Below, piece after piece: positions 28,386 through 36,456 of a DNA stretch of 64,000 nucleotides. The stretch is from Vibrio hangzhouensis (GTDB taxonomy: Bacteria > Pseudomonadota > Gammaproteobacteria > Enterobacterales > Vibrionaceae). Positions within the stretch are counted from its first letter, which is position 1. Every line of letters starts with the position of its first letter. Location of the stretch: contig NZ_FNVG01000012.1 in NCBI RefSeq assembly GCF_900107935.1, positions 62,001 to 126,000 of the forward strand. The letters run 5' to 3'. Below the pieces are notes generated by a model, which saw nothing but the letters and a program-made list of their open reading frames with translations, was not told where the DNA came from and did not search any database. A program made the translations under genes and the position numbers.

Positions 28386-29675
28386 TCACCATGGCAACAA
28401 AGCGCCAGACTCATCGAAGCTGAATTCCACCGAATTTCCAGTACGGTTGGCTTTCTCAAGTGAATCAACAACATTCGTTAGCCCCTCTGACACATAAATA
28501 TTGTCTAGTTCCAGAGTGTTCTTAATCCAAACAATTCTGGCATTCTGAATATCGTGTATTGGTGCTGTTTTCAGTGCAAATACAATGGATTCTCTGTCAT
28601 TGCCCATGACCATGGGGATCTTCGCTGTAGCTAACGTCCCAGCCGTCGCTGCATTGGTATACATGGCGGCGAAATCAAGGTTTTGAACCAGCTGGCGGGT
28701 TGTTATGTCAGCCATACCGATACCGACCCCGTTGCCATGGGTGGCCTCTGTGAGTGATAGCACAACCGTACTCGCAATATTGGGACCTGAAAAACCACCA
28801 ACACCAGAGCCAGGTCGCCCTGTTACATTAGGATCCATACCCTCACCGCTAATGTTCTTCCCAATCTCCTGAATAATCAGCACATCGATATCCGGTATCA
28901 TGATTTGGGCAATGTTCTGTTTCGCTTTTTCCAGATACTTAGGCTCCAGCGTCAGAATATCCGACTGTTCTACCACTTCAATGTCCATAAGTTCATCGTA
29001 GGCATTCTCGACCAGACCGACCGCAAAAGGGACGTTAATCTTTTCTAATAAGCGTTCACCCGCTTCCGGGATCACGCGATGAAAGTTGTGAAATCCATAG
29101 CGATGAAGAGAAGATGCCCCAACGTGGTTGCCCAACCCAATACACAGCATTTTCAGCAAACCACTTTCGACACGTCCTTTGAAGTCTGCATGAGGTTTGA
29201 TTTTATTGCATAGGATAATGCCATCAGCCTCCATAGCTACCTTGTCCAGGTACAGTGGTACACCGTCCGACATAGTCGCAACCTGAACCACTTCCATGGA
29301 TGAAACAATGGGCACGTCCATCGACTGTTCCGTAATCCCATAGGTTTCGAGGATCTTGACCTGCCCAGCAGCGTTCGCTGAACCGTGACTTCCCATTGAA
29401 GGTACAATAAAAGGCTTAGCTCCATGTTCTTTCAAGAACTGAATCGTTTGTTGTAACACCGGGATCAGACCCGAAATACCACGGCTACCGACAGTGATCG
29501 CTAGTGACATGTCTCGTAGGCGCTCCGGATTTGGAAACGTCGCTAACTCCTTGTTTATGCGCGAGGGGATATCTTGTATTTTATGTCTGTCAAAGTGCTG
29601 ATTGACCCGGTACATGTTGGGTAGCTCGCACTCAAAGCCACCGTCTAGCGTAAATTTAATCTCTTTATCGAACAT
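28386..29675 (-). CDS. LarA-superfamily nickel-dependent 2-hydroxyacid racemase/epimerase
   Basis: 429 residues. Residues matching lactate racemase catalysis are visible: R65 in GSRGISG, H97 in SMGSHGSA, H162 in KIKPHADFKG, K175 and H184 in ESGLLKMLCIGLGNHVG. In LarA the Lys tethers the nickel-pincer nucleotide and histidines bind Ni and act as acid/base. It differs from true lactate racemase in the spacing of these residues and in the KPHADFKG...ESGLLKM block, so it belongs to a sister group. The family racemises or epimerises malate, phenyllactate, hydroxyglutarate or gluconate among others. Neighbours (TRAP transporter, KDG kinase, KDPG-type aldolase, lactonase) point to a sugar acid C2 epimerase. 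Confidence 0.85.
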   Translation of the reverse strand: MFDKEIKFTLDGGFECELPNMYRVNQHFDRHKIQDIPSRINKELATFPNPERLRDMSLAITVGSRGISGLIPVLQQTIQFLKEHGAKPFIVPSMGSHGSANAAGQVKILETYGITEQSMDVPIVSSMEVVQVATMSDGVPLYLDKVAMEADGIILCNKIKPHADFKGRVESGLLKMLCIGLGNHVGASSLHRYGFHNFHRVIPEAGERLLEKINVPFAVGLVENAYDELMDIEVVEQSDILTLEPKYLEKAKQNIAQIMIPDIDVLIIQEIGKNISGEGMDPNVTGRPGSGVGGFSGPNIASTVVLSLTEATHGNGVGIGMADITTRQLVQNLDFAAMYTNAATAGTLATAKIPMVMGNDRESIVFALKTAPIHDIQNARIVWIKNTLELDNIYVSEGLTNVVDSLEKANRTGNSVEFSFDESGALLPW

Positions 29676-29709
29676 AGTCTTCTACTCACCCAAACTGAAA
29701 GCAAAAAGA

Positions 29710-29724
29710 GAGGGCACTGCCCTC
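29710..29724 (-). other. Small hairpin between dctP and larA-like gene
   Basis: GAGGGC and GCCCTC with a 3-base loop lie in the 80-base gap, with no U-tract. Probably lets binding-protein mRNA accumulate above the enzyme mRNA, as is common after binding-protein genes. Confidence 0.35.
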
Positions 29725-29755
29725 CCAAATCGTGGTCTTACTTCAATAAGGTGAA

Positions 29756-30751
29756 TTAGCCTTTAGAAGTCACTTCCTGGATAGTTTTCATCCATGCATC
29801 ATACACGTCAGCACCAAGCTTTTCTTTGTACTCCTCACGAACTGGTTCTGTCGCATCGATGAATTTTTGCAACTGCTCTTCACTAAGTGCGTTAACCTGT
29901 GTGCCTTGCTTTTTAAATTCTTCGATTTGCTGACCTTCTTCCGCGGATACAAGCTCCTGCTGGTAGATTTCTGCCGCACGCATGGACTCTTTGATTAGCT
30001 TCTGATCATCAGCAGAAAGGCCATGCCAGAACTCCAGGTTCATTACAGGAATATAGAAAGTAATAACGTGACCCGTTAAGCTGACGTAATCCTGTACTTC
30101 ATAAAACCGTTGAGCATAAATGTGTGCGATTGGGTTTTCCTGACCATCTACCACGCCTTGTTGCAAACCCGAATACACTTCACCAAAGTTCATCGGTGTC
30201 GCTGATGCGTTAAGCGAGTTAAAAGTCTTAACGTGCGCTGGCACCTTCATTGTTCTGATTTTCAGACCTTTCAGATCTTCCGGCGAGTTAATTGGTCGGC
30301 TGTTGTTCGTTACGTGACGAACGCCATTCTCCATCCAACCTAAACCCTGTAGGTTCATGTTGTTCAGCTTCGCAAGCATTTTGTCACCCATTGGGCTGTG
30401 TACCGTATCGAGGGCAGCTTGTTTGCTTGGATAGATAAATGGAAGTTCAACAACATCAAATGATGGGTCCCAAGAAGAATAGAAAGAAGATGGAGAAACC
30501 GCCATTTGCAACATACCAGACTGAACACCTTCAATCATCTCACGATCTGGCCCCATCTGAGAGTTTGCAAAGATCTGCACCTCAAATTTGCCATCAGACT
30601 TTGTCTCAACATCTTCTTTAAATTTCTCTAGAGCACGATGTAAGTGGTAATTTTCGTTAGCGCCATGACCAATTCTGATCGTGGTCGCGGACATTACTGA
30701 AGTGGAAAGTGCGAGCATAGATACCGCAGTGGCCATAATAAGTTTTTTCAT
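29756..30751 (-). CDS. TRAP transporter solute-binding protein (DctP family)
   Basis: 331 residues with a signal peptide (MKKLIMATAVSMLALSTSVMSA). NSQMGPDREMIEGVQSGMLQMA and the diagnostic LKGLKIRTMKVPAHVKTFNSL, with R166 as the conserved carboxylate-binding Arg, place it in the DctP family; FGEVYSGLQQGVVDGQENP is also typical. It captures an organic or sugar acid in the periplasm for the DctQM pair. It is separated from dctM by 258 bases holding a terminator and an operator, so it is expressed from its own promoter with the larA-like gene. Confidence 0.92.
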   Translation of the reverse strand: MKKLIMATAVSMLALSTSVMSATTIRIGHGANENYHLHRALEKFKEDVETKSDGKFEVQIFANSQMGPDREMIEGVQSGMLQMAVSPSSFYSSWDPSFDVVELPFIYPSKQAALDTVHSPMGDKMLAKLNNMNLQGLGWMENGVRHVTNNSRPINSPEDLKGLKIRTMKVPAHVKTFNSLNASATPMNFGEVYSGLQQGVVDGQENPIAHIYAQRFYEVQDYVSLTGHVITFYIPVMNLEFWHGLSADDQKLIKESMRAAEIYQQELVSAEEGQQIEEFKKQGTQVNALSEEQLQKFIDATEPVREEYKEKLGADVYDAWMKTIQEVTSKG

Positions 30752-30842
30752 TGTGCCCTCTTTTAAAGTTTGTAGGGTGACTCTAGGTTTATCGTTAAAA
30801 GCTGCCAGAATGGATATGGCAACATTCTAAATGTTCTTCTCA

Positions 30843-30872
30843 ATCTAACATCTGACATATCACATGTTAGAT
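30843..30872. promoter_or_regulatory. Candidate GntR operator in front of dctP-larA
   Basis: ATCTAACAT (30843-30851) and ATGTTAGAT (30864-30872) are perfect inverted arms 12 bases apart, enclosing CTGACATATCAC. The word ATCTAACATCTGACATATCA nearly repeats at 41927-41946 (complement strand ATCTAACATCTGATATATTA). Confidence 0.55.
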
Positions 30873-30953
30873 GTTAATTATTACTGACTCATTTATATTT
30901 TGCTGTGAGAAGGGTCACGAATATATCGTGCCGTAAATAAAAAGATCAAAAAT

Positions 30954-30980
30954 AAAAAAGCCTTAGTATGAACTAAGGCT
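30954..30980 (-). terminator. Rho-independent terminator after dctM
   Basis: AGCCTTAGT and ACTAAGGCT with a 4-base loop, followed on the minus strand by a U-tract. It ends the dctQM transcript before the dctP promoter. Confidence 0.85.
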
Positions 30981-31009
30981 CCTATTTACTTACCACAAAA
31001 GTGTTATTG

Positions 31010-32296
31010 CTAACCAACTAATCCTGTAAGGGCTAAGGAAAGTTCTGGAATAAATGTTACCGCGAGTAATAGAACCAACATAGAACATAAGAAAGGAATA
31101 AGTGCCTTCGATATTTTCTCTATACTAACATTGGATACCTGACTTGCTACAAATATATTAACCCCTAACGGTGGCGTACAGAATCCAATAGCAAGGTTAA
31201 CCGTAAGAATAACACCAAATACTATCGGATCGACACCGAGCTGTTTAACCACTGGTAGCAGAATTGGCGTAAGAATGATAATGGCAGATATCGTTTCCAT
31301 AAACATACCAATAATCAACAACATACCATTAATAAGTAGTAGTAGCACAACCGGATTATCCGATAACCCAACCAGCGTACTTGCCACCACTGAAGGGATC
31401 TGCTCAAACGTCACCAAGCGACCAAATGCAGCAGCAAATACCACTAGAACAAGTATTGTTGCCGAGGTTAATGTCGAGCGAGCAAATATTCCTGGCAAAT
31501 CTGAAAATGAAATTTCTTTATATATAAACAAGCCACAAATTACTGCATAAACAACAGCTACTGCACCCGCTTCCGTTGGAGTAAATACCCCACCATAAAT
31601 ACCACCGAGAATAATTCCAGGTACAATTAGCGCCCAAATTGATTCTTTAAATTGTGCGGCGACACCGGCCCAGGAAAATGGCGTTGGCTCAACATCCATA
31701 ATAGGTTGATTTCTTACAACAACTCTACTCATTACCATAAATGTAATGCCGAACAATACTCCTGGAATAATACCAGCTAAAAACAATTTACCAATTGAAA
31801 CTTCTGCAGATACTCCATAAATAATAAATGGAATACTCGGTGGAATCATTACACCAATCATACCCGCTGAAGCCGTTAGCGCTGATGAAAAGTCCTTCTT
31901 ATAACCTTGCTGTGTCATCGAAGGAATGATGTTCGATCCAATAGCGGCCACTGTTGCCGGTGCTGAGCCTGAGATAGCCGCAAAAAACATCGATGCAATG
32001 ACATTCACATAACAAAGCGACGCTTTGATGTGACCAACCAACGAATAAGCAAAACCGATAATTCGTTTCGACAATCCACCTTTTTGCATCAAGTCACCCG
32101 CCAGAATAAATAGCGGTACCGCGATCAGTGGAAATGAGTCAGCCCCCGTCACAATAGAGCGAGCCATTAGACTCAAAGGAGGTGTGCCCTCAACAAAACT
32201 CATCACAAATAGAGAGCTCATCCCTAGACTCATAGCAATAGGCATACCCAGAATAAGTAAAAGACCTAATGCACAAAATAGTATAATCCCAGACAT
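31010..32296 (-). CDS. TRAP transporter large permease (DctM family)
   Basis: 428 residues, 12-13 hydrophobic helices. MPIAMSLGMSSLFVMSF, FPLIAVPLFILAGDLMQKGGLSKRI, AISGSAPATVAAIGSNIIPSMTQQGY, GVMIPPSIPFIIYGVSAEVSIGKLFLAGIIPG and GFCTPPLGVNIFVAS are the family's repeated elements. It forms the Na+-driven transport channel with DctQ. The dctQ stop lies 2 bases before its start codon. Confidence 0.93.
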   Translation of the reverse strand: MSGIILFCALGLLLILGMPIAMSLGMSSLFVMSFVEGTPPLSLMARSIVTGADSFPLIAVPLFILAGDLMQKGGLSKRIIGFAYSLVGHIKASLCYVNVIASMFFAAISGSAPATVAAIGSNIIPSMTQQGYKKDFSSALTASAGMIGVMIPPSIPFIIYGVSAEVSIGKLFLAGIIPGVLFGITFMVMSRVVVRNQPIMDVEPTPFSWAGVAAQFKESIWALIVPGIILGGIYGGVFTPTEAGAVAVVYAVICGLFIYKEISFSDLPGIFARSTLTSATILVLVVFAAAFGRLVTFEQIPSVVASTLVGLSDNPVVLLLLINGMLLIIGMFMETISAIIILTPILLPVVKQLGVDPIVFGVILTVNLAIGFCTPPLGVNIFVASQVSNVSIEKISKALIPFLCSMLVLLLAVTFIPELSLALTGLVG

Positions 32297-32297
32297 T

Positions 32298-32780
32298 TTA
32301 TACCCCTACTGCTGATGATGTTTGCGCTGGCTTTGCAACGTAAAATTGAAGAATCCTGAATACCGACAATAACGATCCGACAGGAGCCGAAGCGTACATG
32401 ATGGCTATTGGAAGATTGAGAACCACAGATTTTTGAGAGAGTACATACGGTAGCGTGATCAACTTGTAAGATTGATACGTCATCGTTAACAAGAACACGA
32501 CGATCGCTATGTCAATCGCCACTTCCAACATTCGTTTTGCATTAGCCGGGAGTAAGTCTTGGAAAAACGTTACCTTTACGTGCTTTCTCTCTTTGAACGC
32601 GTAAGCAATGCCTATCCAGATAAACCAAATAAAGGACCATAAGGTTAATTCCTCAGACCAAGATAAGGCATTTTGAAACACATATCGCATCACTACCTGG
32701 ACTGTAATCAATATTACAATTCCCGCTAGAAGCAGTCCTCCAAGGGCCGCCTCCAAATTGTCATTTAACCATTTCATCAT
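32298..32780 (-). CDS. TRAP transporter small permease (DctQ family)
   Basis: 160 residues from the ATG at 32780. A longer frame to 32912 would cross the operator at 32805 and adds a Cys-rich, non-family leader. The sequence WLNDNLEAALGGLLLAGIVILITVQVVMRYVFQNALSWSEELTLWSFIWFIWIGIAYAFKERKHVKV is the standard DctQ pattern with four helices. Ribosome site is weak (GGTGATGAGAC), so the neighbouring ATG at 32777 is equally possible. Confidence 0.87.
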   Translation of the reverse strand: MMKWLNDNLEAALGGLLLAGIVILITVQVVMRYVFQNALSWSEELTLWSFIWFIWIGIAYAFKERKHVKVTFFQDLLPANAKRMLEVAIDIAIVVFLLTMTYQSYKLITLPYVLSQKSVVLNLPIAIMYASAPVGSLLSVFRILQFYVAKPAQTSSAVGV

Positions 32781-32804
32781 ACTAGTCTCATCACCAAAAA
32801 ATAC

Positions 32805-32821
32805 TGATATGTCAGATATCA
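32805..32821. promoter_or_regulatory. Candidate GntR operator in front of dctQM
   Basis: TGATATGTCA (32805-32814) followed by GATATCA. It lies about 25 bases upstream of the chosen dctQ start and shares the island core. Confidence 0.5.
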
Positions 32822-32937
32822 TAGACTGCAAAGTGGACGGAAAACACCCTAGAAAGGCCATTTGACCTGTGCAAAGTCGAGTTTCTTGTGATTGATCACA
32901 GTTTGAAAACAAATGAATTCAGATCCAAAAAATCAAC

Positions 32938-32960
32938 TGATATGTTAGATCTCAGATATC
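32938..32960. promoter_or_regulatory. Candidate GntR operator in front of the hydroxyacid dehydrogenase operon
   Basis: TGATATGTTA (32938-32947) plus CAGATATCG immediately after. It is 29-51 bases before the start codon, a position that would block transcription. Confidence 0.5.
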
Positions 32961-32988
32961 GAATATTAAAACAAAGAGGTGATGTGAC

Positions 32989-34002
32989 ATGACAGCTGAG
33001 ACCAAGTTCAAAGTCTATGTATCCGACTATGACTATCCTGATTTGGATATTGAACGCAGCGTACTCGAACCAATTGGCGCAGAAGTAATCGGCTTAAAAT
33101 GCAAAACAGGCATTGGTTTAGGTGAGCTAGCCAAAGATGCGGATGCGATCCTGCAGCAATATGCCAAGATCCCTCGCGCAACAATTGAGCAGCTCGACAA
33201 CTGCAAGATCATTTGTCGCTACGGGATTGGCGTCGACATTCTTGACGTAGAAGCGTGTTATGACCACGGGATCAAGGTGTCCAACGTACCTGATTACTGT
33301 ATCGACGAAGTTGCAGACCACTCTATTTCATTAGGTCTGACGCTTTTCAGAAGAATTCCTGCTTATAACAAGTTCACTCATGAAGGCAACTGGCATTGGG
33401 ATATGGACGGCCTAGTTCCTAAACGCTTCCGTTCTTCTGTCTGGGGCCTCATCGGCTTTGGCCGAATCGCTCAGAATATCGCCAAAAAAATGACGGCTCT
33501 TGGCTTTAAGGTTGTGGCATTTGACCCTTATGTATCCGCCTCTTACATGAATACTTTTGGTGTTGAAAAAGTAGATCTGGAGACGCTGATTACCACGTCA
33601 GACGTGGTCAACGTGATGTGCCCACACACGCCTGAAACCGATCGTTTGATCAATGAAGATCGTCTACGTCAAATGAAGCCGAACGCGGTTCTGGTCAACG
33701 GTGCAAGAGGCAAAGTCGTTGACAACACAGCGCTTTACAAAGCACTGGTAGAAGGTTGGATTGCCGCAGCTGGTCTGGATGATCCAGAGGAAGAGCCCGC
33801 TAAGCTGGACGATTGGAATCCAAACGATAACCCGATTTTTGGTCTGGATAACTGCATCGTCACACCACACGTGGCTTATGTTTCCCAGGAAGCGTTCCAG
33901 GAATGCCGTCGCATTGCTGCAGAAAATGCGAAAGCAGTATTGCTAGGTGGCGAGCCTCTTGACCCAGTAGCTCGAGTTAAAACCCCTATTTCGGAACAGT
34001 AA
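32989..34002 (+). CDS. D-isomer-specific 2-hydroxyacid dehydrogenase (CtBP-like)
   Basis: 337 residues. The NAD-binding loop GFGRIA is at 156-161; the catalytic triad is R240 (VNGARG), an acidic residue in EEEP at 267-269, and H294 (VTPHVAYVS). The YGIGVDILDVEACYDHGIKVSNVPDYCIDEVADH block resembles the C-terminal-binding-protein-like subgroup. It interconverts a 2-hydroxy acid and its 2-keto acid with NAD(H); the substrate is probably an intermediate of the island's sugar acid. First gene of a four-gene operon with AGAGGTG upstream. Confidence 0.9.
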   Translation: MTAETKFKVYVSDYDYPDLDIERSVLEPIGAEVIGLKCKTGIGLGELAKDADAILQQYAKIPRATIEQLDNCKIICRYGIGVDILDVEACYDHGIKVSNVPDYCIDEVADHSISLGLTLFRRIPAYNKFTHEGNWHWDMDGLVPKRFRSSVWGLIGFGRIAQNIAKKMTALGFKVVAFDPYVSASYMNTFGVEKVDLETLITTSDVVNVMCPHTPETDRLINEDRLRQMKPNAVLVNGARGKVVDNTALYKALVEGWIAAAGLDDPEEEPAKLDDWNPNDNPIFGLDNCIVTPHVAYVSQEAFQECRRIAAENAKAVLLGGEPLDPVARVKTPISEQ

Positions 34003-34004
34003 TC

Positions 34005-34658
34005 ATGAGACAGGAAACCATCGCGGCAATCGAAACGCACAAGGTGTTTGCCATCGTTCGAGGTATATCACCAGAGAACGTTCGTCCGACCATGGAAGCC
34101 CTCCATCAGGGTGGCATTCGCCTGGTTGAAGTAACGTTCGATCGAAAAAACGGAGATGAAGGCACACTTGCGGCCCTCGATATTCTCGCGAGTGAGTTCA
34201 GTGACCGTTTGATATTCGGCGCGGGCACAGTGACAACGGTTGAGCAAGTAAAAGCAGTAAAAGCACTTGGCGGCCAGTTCATCGTCTCGCCGGATCTCAA
34301 TGTAGAGGTGATTCAGGCAACGCGTGAGCTAGACATGGTATCCCTACCAGGGGTCATGACCCCCACGGAGGCCGTGCAGGCCGATGCAGCCGGAGCTGAC
34401 TTCATCAAACTGTTTCCTGGAGGCTTACTTGGCCCTGGTTACTTAGGCGCACTAAGTGCTCCGCTGTCTGACCTCAAATTTATAGCCGTTGGCGGTGTGG
34501 ATTCAGACAACATTGCAGCCTTTGCCAAAGCTGGTGCGATTGGCTTCGGGATCGGCTCTAACTTAGTGAACAACACCCTCGTAGAGAACCAAGAGTTCGA
34601 CAAAATTTACCAAAACGCTTGTCGTTATAAACAAGCTATTGAATTGATTAGGAAGTAA
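34005..34658 (+). CDS. KDPG/KDPGal-type 2-keto-3-deoxy-phosphosugar-acid aldolase
   Basis: 217 residues, class I aldolase of the Eda/DgoA family. E42 in RLVEVTF and the Schiff-base K135 in ADFIKLFPGG are in place, with FGAGTVTT and AVGGV for phosphate binding. It cleaves a 2-keto-3-deoxy-6-phosphohexonate to pyruvate and glyceraldehyde 3-phosphate. With DgoK in the operon the substrate is more likely the galactonate-series compound. Two bases separate it from each neighbour, so the genes are tightly coupled. Confidence 0.92.
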   Translation: MRQETIAAIETHKVFAIVRGISPENVRPTMEALHQGGIRLVEVTFDRKNGDEGTLAALDILASEFSDRLIFGAGTVTTVEQVKAVKALGGQFIVSPDLNVEVIQATRELDMVSLPGVMTPTEAVQADAAGADFIKLFPGGLLGPGYLGALSAPLSDLKFIAVGGVDSDNIAAFAKAGAIGFGIGSNLVNNTLVENQEFDKIYQNACRYKQAIELIRK

Positions 34659-34660
34659 AA

Positions 34661-35347
34661 ATGGAATACGCAAAGAAAATTATTAATCCACGTCCAGAAG
34701 TAAACGAAGAACTTATCGCTAAGTGTGCAGAAATGGTCGACACATTAAGTGTCAGTGCCGTATTCAGTGACGCTTTCAAACGTGACGGTGTAATGGATCA
34801 TGAGATTAAATTCCGTTCAAGCAACAAACCATTCATTGGTCAGGCATTAACGGTAAAACTTAAGCCAGGTGATATTGTTGACTGTCTGCCAATCTTTGAT
34901 ATCGCAAAACCAGGTGATGTTGTGGTTATCGATGCGAACGGCACGCCAAACACATCAATCTGGGGCGGTTTAATGTCTGGCCTTGCACGAGCAGCGGGTG
35001 TTGTTGGTGCGGTTGTTGATGGCTCTGTTCGTGATACTGATGAGTCAAAAGTTCTCGGTTTCCCAATTGCTTCACGCTCAGTTTCTCCTCGCGCAGCTCA
35101 CTCTGCAGAGACTGGTCGCACTGAGCCGATCGAAATTAACGTGCCTGTAGTATGTGGTGGCCAAATCGTTAAACCAGGCGACTTAGTAGTTGCTGATGAA
35201 CTGGGTGTGACAGTGGTTCCTTACGAGTTCGTTGAAGAAGTATACCCAGCAGCTAAGCAGTTGGCAGAAAACGAGAAAAAAGTGCGCGAAGAAATTCTTA
35301 ACGGCGCAACGGTAGAGCAGCTGCTTTCTAAGTTTGGCCGCATCTAA
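34661..35347 (+). CDS. RraA-family divalent-metal aldolase/lyase
   Basis: 228 residues. GGLMSGLARAAGVVGAVVDG and SVRDTDE give G103-x20-R124-D125-x2-E128, exactly the motif of catalytic class II pyruvate aldolases in this family (HMG/CHA aldolase), and not the degenerate form of RraA the RNase E inhibitor. It should therefore bind Mg/Mn and cleave or decarboxylate a 4-carboxy-2-keto or oxaloacetate-like acid. What a second lyase does beside the KDPG aldolase is not clear. GGAAG ribosome site. Confidence 0.87.
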   Translation: MEYAKKIINPRPEVNEELIAKCAEMVDTLSVSAVFSDAFKRDGVMDHEIKFRSSNKPFIGQALTVKLKPGDIVDCLPIFDIAKPGDVVVIDANGTPNTSIWGGLMSGLARAAGVVGAVVDGSVRDTDESKVLGFPIASRSVSPRAAHSAETGRTEPIEINVPVVCGGQIVKPGDLVVADELGVTVVPYEFVEEVYPAAKQLAENEKKVREEILNGATVEQLLSKFGRI

Positions 35348-35398
35348 TCTGTATGAGAGGCCTGCGGTTGACGTGGGCCTCGTCTGAGGGATATCCAA

Positions 35399-36379
35399 TT
35401 GATCATTACAATAGATACAGGCACTACCAACACTCGAGTAGCGCTTTTCGATGGTAAACAACGCGTTGATCAGGTTAAAGCGAATATCGGTGTTCGTAAT
35501 ACCAGTATCGACGGCAATAATCAGCAACTGGTGACGACAATCGCCAACGCGGTGAGTCAGCTAAAGCAATCACACTCACTGCAAGATACAGATATTGAAG
35601 CCATTCTGGCAGCAGGTATGATTACCTCGAACCTGGGCTTGTATGAAGTGCCACACCTTGTCGCACCGGTTTCGCTCAGCAACTTCGCTGACAACATCAA
35701 ATCTGTTGTCATTCCTGAAGTCTCTGATCTGCCCATCCACTTTATTCCAGGTGTTAAAAACCTTGATACCGACAACCTGCAATCTGTAGTCGGTCTCGAC
35801 ATTATGCGCGGTGAGGAAGTAGAGGCGCTGGCGATCGCCGACCTGTTCAATATTGAGCAAGACGCTATTATCGCTCTTCCTGGATCTCATTCGAAATTTG
35901 TTTCTGTAGACGCTCAACAAACTATTCGCGGATGCTGTACCACACTGGCAGGCGAATTAAATGCTATCGTCACACACCACACGATTTTGACCAGTTCTCT
36001 GCAGGATCGTTTTTCCGAAACCTTGTGTACCGATTCGCTGTTAGAAGGCTACCAGGCTTCAGAAAGCTATGGGTTAGGACATGCACTGTTCTTAATCCGT
36101 CTGCAGGAACAATTTGGTGGCAAGCAACATGAGCAGCTCGCCAGTTTCCTCATCGGTGTCATACTGCACTCTGACATAAAAGCATTAAGCTCCGCTCCAC
36201 AGCTTCACTTTAGTTCAGAGACGCCAGTATATATCGGAGGATCTGGTTTGTTGTGTGATGCAACGGCGGTACTCCTCAATCACCAGTTCCCGGACAACCC
36301 AGTGATTCAATGCCAGGATGTTCAGGATCTGTCGGCTATTGGTTCTATCTATGTCGCTCAAAAGGCGAATCTTATTTAG
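35399..36379 (+). CDS. dgoK: 2-dehydro-3-deoxygalactonokinase
   Basis: 326 residues. It starts at TTG, supported by a GAGGGA ribosome site and by the immediate IITIDTGTTNTRVALFD phosphate-binding motif. Other family features are AAGMITSNLGLYEVPHLVAP, FIPGVKN, DIMRGEEVEALA and LPGSHSKFVSVD. It phosphorylates 2-keto-3-deoxy-galactonate at C6 for the aldolase encoded two genes upstream. Ends at a strong terminator. Confidence 0.92.
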   Translation: MIITIDTGTTNTRVALFDGKQRVDQVKANIGVRNTSIDGNNQQLVTTIANAVSQLKQSHSLQDTDIEAILAAGMITSNLGLYEVPHLVAPVSLSNFADNIKSVVIPEVSDLPIHFIPGVKNLDTDNLQSVVGLDIMRGEEVEALAIADLFNIEQDAIIALPGSHSKFVSVDAQQTIRGCCTTLAGELNAIVTHHTILTSSLQDRFSETLCTDSLLEGYQASESYGLGHALFLIRLQEQFGGKQHEQLASFLIGVILHSDIKALSSAPQLHFSSETPVYIGGSGLLCDATAVLLNHQFPDNPVIQCQDVQDLSAIGSIYVAQKANLI

Positions 36380-36403
36380 TCACTCACCCCATGTGACCAC
36401 TTT

Positions 36404-36435
36404 GGAGCTTTCGACCCCAATCGAAAGCTCCTTTT
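36404..36435 (+). terminator. Rho-independent terminator after dgoK
   Basis: GGAGCTTTCGA and TCGAAAGCTCC form an 11-bp perfect stem with a 6-base loop, followed by TTTTATTG. Confidence 0.9.
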
Positions 36436-36456
36436 ATTGTTTTAGAGGCTCACAAC

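Noticed and set aside
32887..32900. CRP-like palindrome TGTGATTGATCACA
   Set aside because: The two half-sites are 4 bases apart instead of the 6 needed for CRP binding, so I do not call it a CRP site.
32781..32912. 44-codon N-terminal extension of DctQ
   Set aside because: The extension crosses the operator at 32805, is rich in Cys, and DctQ proteins normally start just before the first helix. The start was set to 32780.
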